Notes: generated from the sequence alone by a model not told the origin. DNA of 64,000 nucleotides from Mycobacterium triplex (GCF_000689255.1 NZ_HG964446.1:325330-389329); one strand, 5' to 3'; shown: positions 30,737 through 39,658, counted from the first letter of the stretch. Translations and numbers: made by a program.

Positions 30737-31939
30737 ATGTACGAGCGCGACGAATTCCTGCGGGACCGTCTGCAGCCCGAACGGCCCAGCACCCCCGCCG
30801 CCCCCCGTTCCAGCGATCACCGGAGCGCGCCGCCCACGGCAATTTCGGAGCCTTCGCAACGACCCGCCCCGCCTCCGCCACCCCCGCCGCGGCCCCCGGT
30901 CGGGCCCCCGCCACCACCGCGTCAGCCGTCGCCCGCGCCGGCGCCGGCGCGCCGGCATGTCGCTCCCCCTCCCCCGCCACGACCCGCCGCGGCGCCGCAG
31001 GCTCCTCCCGCGTCCGCGGTCCCGGCGCCCGAGGCCGGGTGGCGACGCATCCTGCGGCTGCTCACTTTCGGCCTCGTCAAGCTGGGTCCGTCGCCCGCAC
31101 AGCGCCAAGACGCCCAATTCGAAGCCACCATCCGGACCGGTTTTCACGGCATCCACAAGGTCGGCGTGGTGGGTAAGGGCGGGGTGGGAAAGACCTCCGT
31201 CGCCGCCAGCGTCGGATCGCTGTTCGCCGAGCTGCGACAGGGGCAAGACCACGTGGTGGCGATCGACGCCGACACCGCCTTCGGCCGGCTGAGCAGCCGC
31301 ATCGATCCGCAGTCGACGAGTTCGTTCTGGGAACTGACCGCCGACAAAAACCTCGAGACCTTCACCGACGTCGCCGCGCGCGTGGGCCGCAATGCGGTCG
31401 GCCTGCATGTGCTGGCCGGCGAACCGGCGTCCGGTCCGCGCCGGGTGCTCGATCCCGCGATCTACCGGGAAGCCGCGTCCCGGCTCGACCGCCATTTCAC
31501 CATCTCGGTCATCGACTGCGGCTCGACGATGGATTCACCGGTCACCCAGGAAGTACTGCGCGACCTGGATGCACTGATCGTGGTGTCCTCGCCGTGGGCC
31601 GATGGCGCATCCGCGGCCGCCCGGACCATGGAATGGCTCGCGGATCAGGGCATGACGGAGTTGTTGCACCACACGGTCGTGGTGCTCAACGACTCGGACG
31701 GGCATGCCGACAAGCGCACCCGGGCGCTGCTGGCCCGTGAGTTCGTCGACCACGGTCAGCCGGTGGTCGAGGTGCCCTACGACCCTCATCTGCGTCCCGG
31801 CGGCGTCATCGACGTGACACATGAGATGGCCACCCCGACCCGACGCAAATTGCTGCAGGCCACCGCGATGATCGCCGGGTTTTTCGGTGACAGGCCCGAG
31901 CGTGCGCCGGGCTCCCGGCCGGGTGGCCGCGAGAGCTGA
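30737..31939 (+). CDS. EspI-like MinD/ParA ATPase (Rv3860-like)
   Basis: 400 residues. N-terminal ~110 residues are Pro/Ala-rich (runs of PPPPPP), then a deviant Walker A motif, VVGKGGVGKTSVAASVG, at about residue 145, and the MinD/ParA core (AIDADTAFGRL, SVIDCGSTMDSPVTQEVLRDLDALIVVSSPWADG, VLNDSD). It shares the design of EspI (49205-50968) in the same window. Rv3860 occupies this spot in M. tuberculosis and similar proteins occur near ESX loci. Likely a cytosolic ATPase related to type VII secretion or positioning; role not shown. GAGGAG ribosome site precedes ATG 30737. Confidence 0.9.
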   Translation: MYERDEFLRDRLQPERPSTPAAPRSSDHRSAPPTAISEPSQRPAPPPPPPPRPPVGPPPPPRQPSPAPAPARRHVAPPPPPRPAAAPQAPPASAVPAPEAGWRRILRLLTFGLVKLGPSPAQRQDAQFEATIRTGFHGIHKVGVVGKGGVGKTSVAASVGSLFAELRQGQDHVVAIDADTAFGRLSSRIDPQSTSSFWELTADKNLETFTDVAARVGRNAVGLHVLAGEPASGPRRVLDPAIYREAASRLDRHFTISVIDCGSTMDSPVTQEVLRDLDALIVVSSPWADGASAAARTMEWLADQGMTELLHHTVVVLNDSDGHADKRTRALLAREFVDHGQPVVEVPYDPHLRPGGVIDVTHEMATPTRRKLLQATAMIAGFFGDRPERAPGSRPGGRES

Positions 31940-31946
31940 CGCGTCT

Positions 31947-32831
31947 TCAGCTGGCCGCAATCCGCGCCGACGGGTCGGCGATCGCTTCGATCTTGCTGAC
32001 CAGGGGACCCCGGATGGTCAGCACAACGGCGGCGAAAAGCCGGCGCTCGGCGAACGCGAGGACCACCGGTTGCCCGGCGGGACCGCTGACCAGGGTGACC
32101 CCCGGTCCCAGATAGCGCATCAGGTTGGTGGCCACCGCCTCCGGACCGTGGTTGATCTGCGGCGGGGGCGCCGGGTCGGCCAGGACGGTGCCCACCCCCC
32201 AGACCGTCGGGTCCAGCACAGCGGTCAGCGCGGCGATGTCGCCGTTGGCGCAGGCGGTAATGAACTTCTCGGTGACCAGCTGGTGCTCGGCGGAGGCTAC
32301 TTCATTCATCTTCGGTTGTGCCGCAGTGAATTTCGAGCGCGCTCGCCGCGCCAGCTGGCGGCACGTGCCGACCGGGCGTCCCACGGTTTCGGCGACCGTG
32401 TCGAACGGGACCCCGAACACGTCGTGCAGCACGAACGCGACCCGCTCGCCGGGACTGAGCCGGCGCAAGACTTCCATCAACGCGGTGCGGACCTCGTCGT
32501 CGAGGGTGACGCGATCAGCCGGATCCAGGCTGCGCGATTCCGCGACCTCGATGCCGGGGTCGCCGACGCCGGGCCGGCTCAACCTCTCGTAGCGCGTTCG
32601 CGCCGAGCGCACCTGATCGAGACAGAGCCGGCTCGTGACGACGGTCAGCCAGCCACGGATGTCGTCGACCTCGTCGGGGCCCAGCCGCGACAACCGCAGG
32701 AATGCCTCTTGCGCAACATCTTCGGCGTCACCGACGTCGCCGAGGATTTGATAGCCGAGATTGACCAGATAGGGGCGATGGCGACGCCATGCGTCGGCCA
32801 GCTGGTCGGTCGGCGGCTGCGACTGGTTCAT
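31947..32831 (-). CDS. ECF-type sigma factor, SigI-like, with SnoaL-like C-domain
   Basis: 294 residues. Sigma region 2 (HRPYLVNLGYQILGDVGDAEDVAQEAFLRL) and region 4 (ALMEVLRRLSPGERVAFVLHDVFGVPFDTVAETVGRPVGTCRQLARRAR) are clear, followed by a ~100-residue SnoaL-like domain (ITACANGDIAALTAVLDPTVWG) as in SigI and SigJ-type sigmas, where it acts as a built-in regulator. It resembles M. tuberculosis SigI (VTSRLCLD motif shared). Divergent from an NmrA gene and absent from the M. tuberculosis version of this interval, so it was gained here or lost there. Ends eight bases from the MinD-like gene. Confidence 0.9.
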   Translation of the reverse strand: MNQSQPPTDQLADAWRRHRPYLVNLGYQILGDVGDAEDVAQEAFLRLSRLGPDEVDDIRGWLTVVTSRLCLDQVRSARTRYERLSRPGVGDPGIEVAESRSLDPADRVTLDDEVRTALMEVLRRLSPGERVAFVLHDVFGVPFDTVAETVGRPVGTCRQLARRARSKFTAAQPKMNEVASAEHQLVTEKFITACANGDIAALTAVLDPTVWGVGTVLADPAPPPQINHGPEAVATNLMRYLGPGVTLVSGPAGQPVVLAFAERRLFAAVVLTIRGPLVSKIEAIADPSARIAAS

Positions 32832-32940
32832 GAAACATCGACGATCTGGTGTCGAAAAAAGTTACCTGCTCCCGACTGTAACTTTCCCTCCTTTCCGCCC
32901 GTCGTTGGGTCAAGATCTTCGACTCTCAGGAGGAAACATC

Positions 32941-33777
32941 ATGACGATCGTCATAACCGGGGCGACCGGCAACGTCGGGCGCCCGCTCGTTGCCGAACTT
33001 GTCGCCGCGGGTGCCCGGGTACGCGCCATCACCCGCACCCCGAACAATGCCGGGTTCTCCGCACGCGTCGAGGTGCTCGGCTCGGTGGCCGAAGCGCTGC
33101 CCGGAGCATCGGCGGTGTTCCTGAACTCGCGGGCACTCGGCGACAGCCTCGCCGAGGTCGTGGCCGAATGCCGGCGAGCAGGAGTCACCAAACTCGTTGC
33201 GCTGTCGGCGATCAACGCCGACGCCGACTTCTCCCGACAGCCATCGCGCTTCCGCGGCGACCGCAACCGCGAGGTCGAACGGCTCGCCGTGGACTCCGGG
33301 CTGGCGTGGGTGAGCCTGCGGCCCGCGGTCTTCGCGACGAACTTCGCGGGGATGTGGGCCGCACAGATCCGCGCCGGCGACGTGGTGGCCGGGCCGTATG
33401 CGGCGGCATCGACCGCACCGATCGTCGAAAGCGACATCGCCGCGGTGGCGGCGCGCGCCCTGCTCACCGATGACCTTGTCGCTCAGCGGGTTCCGTTGAC
33501 CGGCCCCCAGTCCCTCACCAACTCAGAACTTGTGGGGGTGATCGGCGCCGTGCTGGGGCGCCCACTGCAGTACCGGGAGATACCGGCGGAGGCGGTGCGG
33601 CAACGGTTCATCGACTTGGGATTCGGCGCCGAGTTCGGCGACGCGTACACGGCCATGCTCGCCGAAACGCTGGACCACCCCGCACTTGTCACGCACGACG
33701 TGGAGAAGATCCTCGGCCGGGCGCCACAGTCTTTTGCCCAGTGGGTGTCTGAACACCGCGACCTGTACACGAACTAG
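32941..33777 (+). CDS. NmrA-family NAD(P)-binding protein
   Basis: 278 residues of atypical short-chain dehydrogenase fold: VITGATGNVGRPLVAELVAAGARVRAITR gives the GxxGxxG dinucleotide site, but no YxxxK catalytic pair is evident, as in NmrA-like regulators and quinone-sensing or azoreductase-type proteins. ATG at 32941 with a strong AGGAGG ribosome site. It faces the SigI-like gene (110 bp apart) and is followed 20 bp later by the Ddn-like gene, so the pair probably makes one transcript under the sigma factor's control. Confidence 0.87.
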   Translation: MTIVITGATGNVGRPLVAELVAAGARVRAITRTPNNAGFSARVEVLGSVAEALPGASAVFLNSRALGDSLAEVVAECRRAGVTKLVALSAINADADFSRQPSRFRGDRNREVERLAVDSGLAWVSLRPAVFATNFAGMWAAQIRAGDVVAGPYAAASTAPIVESDIAAVAARALLTDDLVAQRVPLTGPQSLTNSELVGVIGAVLGRPLQYREIPAEAVRQRFIDLGFGAEFGDAYTAMLAETLDHPALVTHDVEKILGRAPQSFAQWVSEHRDLYTN

Positions 33778-33797
33778 ATCCGATAGGAGCTTGCGAA

Positions 33798-34247
33798 ATG
33801 ACCGAATTACGGCCGCCGCGCTACCTCAAGCCGATGAACAAGGTGATGATGGCGGTGCAAAGACTCGGGATACCGACCGGCCCGGCAATGGTGCTCACCG
33901 TGCCGGGCCGCAAGTCGGGCCAACCGCGCAGCACCCCGATGACGCCGTTCGAATTCCAGGGCGGGCTCTACGTGGTCGCGGGCTATCCGGGCGCGGACTG
34001 GGCGGCGAACGCGCGTGCCGCGGGTGCCGGCACGCTGGCCCGGGGCCGGCGGGCCCGGGCAGTCAGAATCGTCGAACTGACCGCCGAACAGGCACGGCCG
34101 GTGCTGCGGGAGTTCCCGAAGAAGGTGCCGGTCGGTGTGTCGTTCGCCAAGCGTTCGGGAATGGTGCGCGACGGAACCTCCGACGAATTCGAGGCGCTGG
34201 CAGGCCGGCTCGCCGTGTTCCGCTTCGACCCGGCCACCTCGCCATAG
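33798..34247 (+). CDS. Ddn-like nitroreductase/quinone reductase (DUF385)
   Basis: 149 residues, the flavin/deazaflavin split-barrel family typified by Ddn, which reduces quinones (and activates PA-824) with F420H2. The diagnostic block PAMVLTVPGRKSGQPRSTPMTPFEFQGGLYVVAGYPGADW is intact. The AGGAGCTTGCGAA stretch precedes the ATG. Second gene of the NmrA operon. Likely F420- or FMN-dependent quinone reduction; substrate unknown. Confidence 0.9.
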   Translation: MTELRPPRYLKPMNKVMMAVQRLGIPTGPAMVLTVPGRKSGQPRSTPMTPFEFQGGLYVVAGYPGADWAANARAAGAGTLARGRRARAVRIVELTAEQARPVLREFPKKVPVGVSFAKRSGMVRDGTSDEFEALAGRLAVFRFDPATSP

Positions 34248-34260
34248 CGCCCCACACGCA

Positions 34261-34298
34261 AGACAGCGCGAGAACCTTGCGTGGTTCTCGCGCTGTCT
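34261..34298. terminator. Perfect 16-bp hairpin, bidirectional terminator
   Basis: AGACAGCGCGAGAACC and its exact complement GGTTCTCGCGCTGTCT, with a 6-nt loop (TTGCGT), between the stop of the Ddn-like gene and the stop of whiB6. Further pairing ACACGC/GCGTGT flanks it. It lies 13 bp after one stop and 62 bp from the other, the place for a two-way terminator. Confidence 0.85.
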
Positions 34299-34360
34299 GT
34301 ACGCGTGTCCGGGCGGTCCCCCGGACGTTGCTCTACTGCTGACGCCTCAGGAGCCCGGGG

Positions 34361-34642
34361 TTAGGCCGATTTGGCCGTCTCGCGCACCGGGTATCCGTTG
34401 CGCTCGGCCATTGAGCGCAATTGGTTCAGCGCGAATGCCCGCGGCCGGCCCGACTCGGGAATCACCACACCGGCCCACAGGCCTTCGGCACCGGCTGACT
34501 CAACGGCATCGCGAGCGCACATCCACCGGCGAGGGCAAGCCCGGCACAGGGCTTTGGCCTCCGCGTCGGGGGCGGTCGTCCAACGATCGGGGTCCTGGGT
34601 GCAAGCGCCCAACGGGACGTTGTACAGGGTTGTTGCGGTCAT
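34361..34642 (-). CDS. whiB6: WhiB6 iron-sulfur transcriptional regulator
   Basis: 93 residues. Four cluster cysteines, C14, C33, C36 and C42, in the Wbl pattern (CxnCxxCxxxxxC), and the G(V/I)WGG-like turn here as GLWAGVV near residue 53, then a basic C-terminal patch. WhiB6 senses redox state and regulates ESX-1 genes and the DosR regulon in pathogenic mycobacteria. The M. tuberculosis protein has an additional ~20 residue N-terminus; I use ATG 34642 because a GGAGG ribosome site fits and this is the WhiB6 consensus region start. It lies 1.7 kb before espE. Confidence 0.93.
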   Translation of the reverse strand: MTATTLYNVPLGACTQDPDRWTTAPDAEAKALCRACPRRWMCARDAVESAGAEGLWAGVVIPESGRPRAFALNQLRSMAERNGYPVRETAKSA

Positions 34643-35083
34643 CGCTACGTTCCTCCAGAAAGCGTTGCAGTTCTGCGTCCTATGACACGAAAGGCTATAG
34701 CACTAACCGTCGCGATGCAACAGTTTACTGCTCCATATTTCGATCGTGCCCGTACGCTGGCGCTTCGGTCCACATCACACGCGCCGCAGGCTTCACCTGG
34801 CTTAACAAGCGGATAACGGCGGCGAAACGGTGCCCCAATGGTCGGGCCGACCAGGCACTTCCCGCGCACACGCGGGCAGCGTGGGCGCGGAGCGGCGGAC
34901 GGGGTTTCAAACTGTAGCGGTGATGCGGTTAAGGCCAGGTTGCCGGGCGGAGCCGTGCGCGGGCTAATTCCGTAACAACTTGACGCAGAACTGTAGCGCC
35001 GCGATAGGATCCGACGGGTGCAGCAGTTAGAATCGTGAGGGCGCAGCCCGCCGCCACACAACTTCAGCGAGGAATCACCGACG
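34643..35083. other. 441-bp divergent promoter region, whiB6/FHA gene
   Basis: Sequence between whiB6 and the FHA-HTH gene. It has an AT-richer stretch near 34680-34745 (TTTACTGCTCCATATTTCG) that is the likely whiB6 promoter side, and CAGAACTGTAGCG near 34985 before the right-hand gene. Two small overlapping frames in it are not supported as genes. In M. tuberculosis this region is bound by PhoP and EspR; motifs were not confirmed here. Confidence 0.5.
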
Positions 35084-36196
35084 ATGTCCAGCGCCGCCAG
35101 AACCGCCCGGCCAGCTCTGCTGGTCGTGCACAGCGGCGACACATCGCATGCAATCGAGCCCGGACGCGGTGTGGTGACCATCGGCCGCGAACCTCAGGCC
35201 GGTGTGCAGATCGACGATCCACAGATCTCGCAGGAGCACTTGCGGGCCGAAGCCGCCAATGGGGAGTGGCGCATCGTCGACAGCAGCCCGAGCGGCATGT
35301 TCGTCGACGGATTACGAAAGACCTCCGTGACGATCACCGACAAGACGATCGTCCGGTTCGGGGACCCCACCGCGGGGAAAGCCCTGACGTTTGAAATCGT
35401 CAGGCCACCGAAATCCGTTGAGCAGGGCAACGATTCCGATGGACAGGGGGACAACATCGAGCCAACCGATCTGGATCCGGGCGTGGTTCGCGCCGGCGCC
35501 GCCGCGGCTGCCCGGCGCCGAGAACTCGACATCAGCCAGCGCAGCCTCGCGGCGGACGGGGTCATCAACGCCGGCGCGCTGATTGCTTTCGAGAAAGGCC
35601 GGAGTTGGCCGCGGGAACGGACCCGCGCGAAGCTCGAGGAAGTCCTGCAGTGGCCGGCCGGCACCATCGACCGGATCCGACACGGAGAGCCCGTCGCGGC
35701 TGAGACCACGGCGGCGGCCGCGCCGGCCGACGGTCCAGCGGCGGCCGACAACCCGGATGCGCACGGCGCGGCGTCGCTGATCGCCCAGGCGGTGGTCGCC
35801 GCAGTGGACGGTTGCAGCCTGGCCATTTCCGCGTTGCCGCCGGCCGACGACCCCGAATTCACCGAGCGCTCGGCGCCCATCCTCTCCGATCTGCGCCAAC
35901 TCGAGGCGATAGCCGTCCGGGCGACCCGGATCAGCCAGATCACCCCGGAATTGATCAAGGCACTGAGCGCGGTACGCCGGCATCGCGACGAATTGATGAC
36001 GCTCGGGGCAAATGCTCCGGATGCGCCACTGGCGCAGCGGTTGTACGCGGCCCGGCGCAGCGCTAACCTCTCGACGCGCGAAATTGCCCAGGCGGCCGGC
36101 GTCGACGAAGAAATGATCGTGCGCGCGGAGAACGAAGAGCCGTTACCCCCGCACGTGACGGCCGCGATCGAAACGTTGATAGGCCACATCAACTGA
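35084..36196 (+). CDS. FHA protein with two HTH-like domains (Rv3863-like)
   Basis: 370 residues. Residues ~25-105 are an FHA domain: TIGREPQAG, ISQEHLR (SxxH) and SPSGMFVDG, so it should bind phosphothreonine peptides. Residues ~144-205 (ELDISQRSLAADGVINAGALIAFEKGRSWP) and ~316-365 (ARRSANLSTREIAQAAGVDEEMIVRAENEE) look like XRE-type helix-turn-helix segments. The order is FHA, HTH, Ala-rich linker, HTH. Rv3863 is annotated hypothetical; it lies next to espE and divergently from whiB6. Inference: a phospho-dependent DNA-binding regulator of ESX-1. Confidence 0.8.
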   Translation: MSSAARTARPALLVVHSGDTSHAIEPGRGVVTIGREPQAGVQIDDPQISQEHLRAEAANGEWRIVDSSPSGMFVDGLRKTSVTITDKTIVRFGDPTAGKALTFEIVRPPKSVEQGNDSDGQGDNIEPTDLDPGVVRAGAAAAARRRELDISQRSLAADGVINAGALIAFEKGRSWPRERTRAKLEEVLQWPAGTIDRIRHGEPVAAETTAAAAPADGPAAADNPDAHGAASLIAQAVVAAVDGCSLAISALPPADDPEFTERSAPILSDLRQLEAIAVRATRISQITPELIKALSAVRRHRDELMTLGANAPDAPLAQRLYAARRSANLSTREIAQAAGVDEEMIVRAENEEPLPPHVTAAIETLIGHIN

Positions 36197-36407
36197 AATT
36201 GGCGCGCCGCCGACGCCGTCAATACTTACTGTTCGCTTTTCGGCAACCTTGCCGCAATGTTAACCGTGGCGGCCGGGAGCCGGGTGGTGGAAGCTGTTGT
36301 CCAGCCGAAAAATTCGTGCACTGGACCCGCTCTGAGCACTGTTAGGCTCGTTTTACCGTGCCCGGGATCGGTGCACAGGATCTGCGAACTTGAAGGGAAA
36401 CACCGAC

Positions 36408-37757
36408 GTGGCTTGGCTTAACGGGGCAACAGATTTAGCGACGTGTGTGAAAAGTTTTGGGTCCGGCGTTACTGCCGCTTCAACCGGCGACTGGGCGAAC
36501 CTTGGTGCGAGTGCGGCCACCATTGTCGGTAAAGGGCTGATCTATGCGGGCAAGCAGAACGCGGTCCTGGCAAAGGCGTTGAAAGAAAGCGGAACAAAGT
36601 GTCTGCCGACGCCGACGGCCATTGTCGACGCCGCGGCGCTGGCCGTCACGGTCGTGGACTTGCTCAACGGATTCGGCAGCCCCAACTCGGGATCCGCCGT
36701 CTCCACCGCTGCGGACAAACTCAACCTCTTCCTCAAGGACTTGGACCCCGCGAGCATTCCGGATCCGCGGGACTGGAGCGGCGACGCGGCGACGGCCTAC
36801 ATCGGCCAGGTCAACAAGCTCAAGGGTTTCGTGGACACGTTCAAGACGTACGACCAGACCCTGAAGGGCTACCTGAGCAAGCAGGCATCCGAGGTCAAGC
36901 AGGCACACCTGTGCTGCACGGTCAACGTGGCCGTACTGACCGCCGCCGCCGGTATTGCCCTGGCGCTCTACCTGATCCCGATCGCGGGTCCGGGCATATC
37001 GCAGGCGTGGCAAATCGTCGCCGCGTTCGCGTGCTGTGCGGCGGTCTTCGTCGTCGAGATGCTCACCCTGTCGAGTTCCATGGGCCTGGCCAACCAGTGC
37101 TCGACCCTGGGCCAGCAGTACGTCCAGCTGGGCAAGGACATCACCGCGCAGCTGGCGGGCACCTTCGACAAAATCCAGGGCAAGGTCGCGACCGAGACGA
37201 CGTCCCAGCTGTCCGGCTTCCGGGCGGTGTCCGACGGCCTGACGGACTTCACCTTCGCCGGCTCCTTCACCAAGCAACCCACCGTGTCCAAGTTGGCCGC
37301 CGAGGCGGGCGACAAGGTTTCGCCGGAGCAGAAGGCGCTGTTGGGCGCTTCGAGCGACAAGGCCGCCCCCGCGAAGACCGACACAGCGGCCAAGAAGGGC
37401 GACAAGACACCCGCCCCCGCTGCGACATTCACGCCGCCGAGCCTGGCTCAGATTGGGCAGGCGTCCCAGGGAATGAACCAGGTCGGCCAGACACTGGGCC
37501 AGGGGATGCAACAGATTCAGTCGCTCGCCCAATCCGCGAAGAGCTCCGCTCCCCCCGCGGCCCCGGTCCCGGCGCACGACGTCAGCGACGTCAAGGACGA
37601 GGACAAGGACAAGACGGACGAAGACAAGAAGGATGCGGAAGCCGGCGCTGCCGCCGGTAAAGACGGTGGCGCCGAGCGCGCACCCGTGGACGCCACGGCA
37701 CCTGCCGCGGCGCCCGCTGCCGCACCGGCCGGCGCCGGCCGCGAGCGCGTCCTCTGA
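36408..37757 (+). CDS. espE: ESX-1 secretion-associated protein EspE
   Basis: 449 residues. N-half is helical with a WxG-like turn (DWSGDA, near residue 120), followed by a pair of hydrophobic segments (VAVLTAAAGIALALYLIPIAG and AFACCAAVFVVEMLTL) as in EspA/EspE proteins, a Lys/Ala/Asp-rich linker and a conserved tail ending AERAPVDA...VL, which matches the EspE C-terminus. Start GTG 36408 preceded by AAGGGA; a TTG six codons upstream is the alternative. It is the first gene of the ESX-1 operon; EspE is a surface-associated substrate. The middle differs a lot from M. tuberculosis EspE. Confidence 0.85.
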   Translation: MAWLNGATDLATCVKSFGSGVTAASTGDWANLGASAATIVGKGLIYAGKQNAVLAKALKESGTKCLPTPTAIVDAAALAVTVVDLLNGFGSPNSGSAVSTAADKLNLFLKDLDPASIPDPRDWSGDAATAYIGQVNKLKGFVDTFKTYDQTLKGYLSKQASEVKQAHLCCTVNVAVLTAAAGIALALYLIPIAGPGISQAWQIVAAFACCAAVFVVEMLTLSSSMGLANQCSTLGQQYVQLGKDITAQLAGTFDKIQGKVATETTSQLSGFRAVSDGLTDFTFAGSFTKQPTVSKLAAEAGDKVSPEQKALLGASSDKAAPAKTDTAAKKGDKTPAPAATFTPPSLAQIGQASQGMNQVGQTLGQGMQQIQSLAQSAKSSAPPAAPVPAHDVSDVKDEDKDKTDEDKKDAEAGAAAGKDGGAERAPVDATAPAAAPAAAPAGAGRERVL

Positions 37758-37830
37758 TACCCGCTCGCGCGCCAAAAGCACTGTGGCCCAACGCTATAGA
37801 GCGACGATCAAACGTTAAGGAGACCAACCA

Positions 37831-38145
37831 ATGACAAACCTACTCGTCTCACCGACAGTCCTCGAGACGCTGGCGACCAAACAGGAAGCCGCGCAGAAGG
37901 ATGCCCAAGCGGCTGCCGACGCCCTCAACGGCACCGGCAGTAACTGCTGGCTCACCCACGGCGTCATCAGCGGATGCTCCAACGGGGCCTTCGACACCCT
38001 CGAGGGCATCCGCAAGACCGCGGGCAAGGCCCTGGGAGACGCCAGCCTGCTGATGGCCGCGAAGCTGCGCACCGCCAAGAAGGCCTACGAGGGCGTTGAC
38101 AGCGAGCTGGCCGGCAACCTCAACAAGCAACTTCTCGACAGATAA
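37831..38145 (+). CDS. espF: ESX-1 secretion-associated protein EspF
   Basis: 104 residues, EspC/EspF-type small helical substrate. It carries the YxxxD secretion motif as YEGVD (Tyr86-Asp90) near the C-terminus. AAGGAG lies 12 bases before the ATG. Its stop overlaps the espG1 start (TAATG). EspF pairs with EspE for secretion. Acts outside the cytosol after export by ESX-1. Confidence 0.9.
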   Translation: MTNLLVSPTVLETLATKQEAAQKDAQAAADALNGTGSNCWLTHGVISGCSNGAFDTLEGIRKTAGKALGDASLLMAAKLRTAKKAYEGVDSELAGNLNKQLLDR

Positions 38146-39008
38146 TGACATCCGGTCCCCTCGCCGCCGGCCGCGCCGGGCTTGTTGACGACGTCGTCGG
38201 CGTCGAGGTGACCATCGACGGCATGCTGGTGATCGCCGACCGGTTGCAGCTCATCGAATTCCCTGCGGCGCTGGGGATCCGGCAGAACATCCCGCAGGAC
38301 GACTTGCGCAAATTGGTCTGGGATCAGGTGGAGCAGGACCTCATTGCGCAGGGCGTGCTGAACGAACTGGGCCAGCCCCACCCGACGGTGGCGACGATCC
38401 TCGACACGCTCAGCAGGCCGGACCGAACTCTTGAGGGCCGGTGGTGGCGAGCCGACGTCGGCGGGGGTGTGATGGTGCGGTTTGCGGTGTGCCGCAAGGG
38501 CGATCGTCACGTGATAGCGGCGCGCCACGGCGAGCTGATCGCGCTACAACTGGTGGCGGCGCAAGTGGGTCTGGCGGGCATGGTGACCGCGGTGCTGGGC
38601 CCGGCGACGCCGGCCAACGTCGAACCGCTGACCGGTGTCGCAACCGAACTCGCCGAATGCACCACGGCTGCCCAGCTGGTCAATCTCGGCGTCGCGCCGG
38701 CCACCGCCCGCGTCTACGCCGAGATCGTCGGCAATCCGGACAGCTGGGTGGAGATCATCGCGGGCGAGCGCCACCCCGGCGGCACCTACACGCAGACCGA
38801 GGTCGCCGCCGGCGTCCTGGACTCGCCGCTGGGCAGGCTGGTTTCGCTGCCCCGCCGCGTGCACGGCGAGCTGTACGGAAGTTTCTTGTCCGGCAGCCAA
38901 GAAAATTTGCAGCGGACGCTAGACGGACTCCTGGAATTTCTTCCGTCGCGCGCCTGGCTGGATCACAATTCTGATGACGATCACGATCATGCCTCGTACC
39001 AAAACTGA
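38145..39008 (+). CDS. espG1: ESX-1 chaperone EspG1
   Basis: 287 residues, similar in length to Rv3866. Type VII-specific chaperone that binds the PPE partner of PE-PPE dimers (through the hh motif at the PPE tip) and hands them to the secretion machine. EspG fold markers are visible: mixed alpha/beta with GVEVTIDGMLVIADRL at the start and EIIAGERHPGGTYTQTEVAAGVLDSPLGRLVSLPR in the second half. It starts one base inside the espF stop. With PE35 absent from this locus, its PPE68 client has no neighbouring PE gene. Confidence 0.9.
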   Translation: MTSGPLAAGRAGLVDDVVGVEVTIDGMLVIADRLQLIEFPAALGIRQNIPQDDLRKLVWDQVEQDLIAQGVLNELGQPHPTVATILDTLSRPDRTLEGRWWRADVGGGVMVRFAVCRKGDRHVIAARHGELIALQLVAAQVGLAGMVTAVLGPATPANVEPLTGVATELAECTTAAQLVNLGVAPATARVYAEIVGNPDSWVEIIAGERHPGGTYTQTEVAAGVLDSPLGRLVSLPRRVHGELYGSFLSGSQENLQRTLDGLLEFLPSRAWLDHNSDDDHDHASYQN

Positions 39009-39034
39009 TTTCTCCCGCAACCAATCTGAGAAAG

Positions 39035-39658
39035 ATGGATCCCATGTCCCAGCATGATGACCACGACGATCTGTCGGCCCTGGACTTCTCCTCCTACCAG
39101 TCGGGATCCGACGACAACGGCCACGAACCCGCGGATGCCCTCGACTTCTCGGCCGCCGATGACGACGGCGGGGCGGAGTCGGACGCCGAGGCGCTGGACG
39201 CGTACGCGCCCACCGAACCCGAAGAGGCCGACACCGAGCTGGAGGCCATCGCCGCGACGACCGAACCCTCCGACGACGAAGACGAGGAAGACGACGGCGT
39301 CCAGCAGTACACCGTGACCAACCCTCCCGAGACGGTGTCGGTGTCTGCGCTCATCGACGGCCGCACTCAGCGGGTCACGCTGTCGCCGACCGCGACCAAT
39401 CTGACCGAAGCCGAACTCGCCGACGAGATCATCGTGCTGGCCGAGCTGGCCCGGCAGAAAGGGCTGGCCGGACAGCGCAGCTACGTCATGGAGAGCGCCG
39501 CCGACAACCCCGGCCTGCAGCAACTCAGCGACATGGGGTTGGACAGCAGCCAGCTGCTTCGTGACTTCGTGGACACCGGCATGCGGTTGCCGACGGAGGA
39601 ACAGGCCGAGACGGCGCAGGCCGAGGTCTTCGCCGCGCGCTACACCGCCGATAAATGA
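39035..39658 (+). CDS. espH: ESX-1 associated protein EspH
   Basis: 207 residues; a strongly acidic N-half (Asp/Glu about one in three residues to ~100), then a folded domain VTNPPETVSVSALIDGRTQRVTL...TNLTEAELADEIIVLAELARQKG, matching M. tuberculosis EspH (Rv3867), whose order acidic tail then ESPH domain is the same. It acts in the cytosol, as a putative chaperone of EspE. Start at ATG 39035; ATG 39044 has better ribosome-site spacing and is possible. Overlaps eccA1 by four bases. Confidence 0.88.
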   Translation: MDPMSQHDDHDDLSALDFSSYQSGSDDNGHEPADALDFSAADDDGGAESDAEALDAYAPTEPEEADTELEAIAATTEPSDDEDEEDDGVQQYTVTNPPETVSVSALIDGRTQRVTLSPTATNLTEAELADEIIVLAELARQKGLAGQRSYVMESAADNPGLQQLSDMGLDSSQLLRDFVDTGMRLPTEEQAETAQAEVFAARYTADK

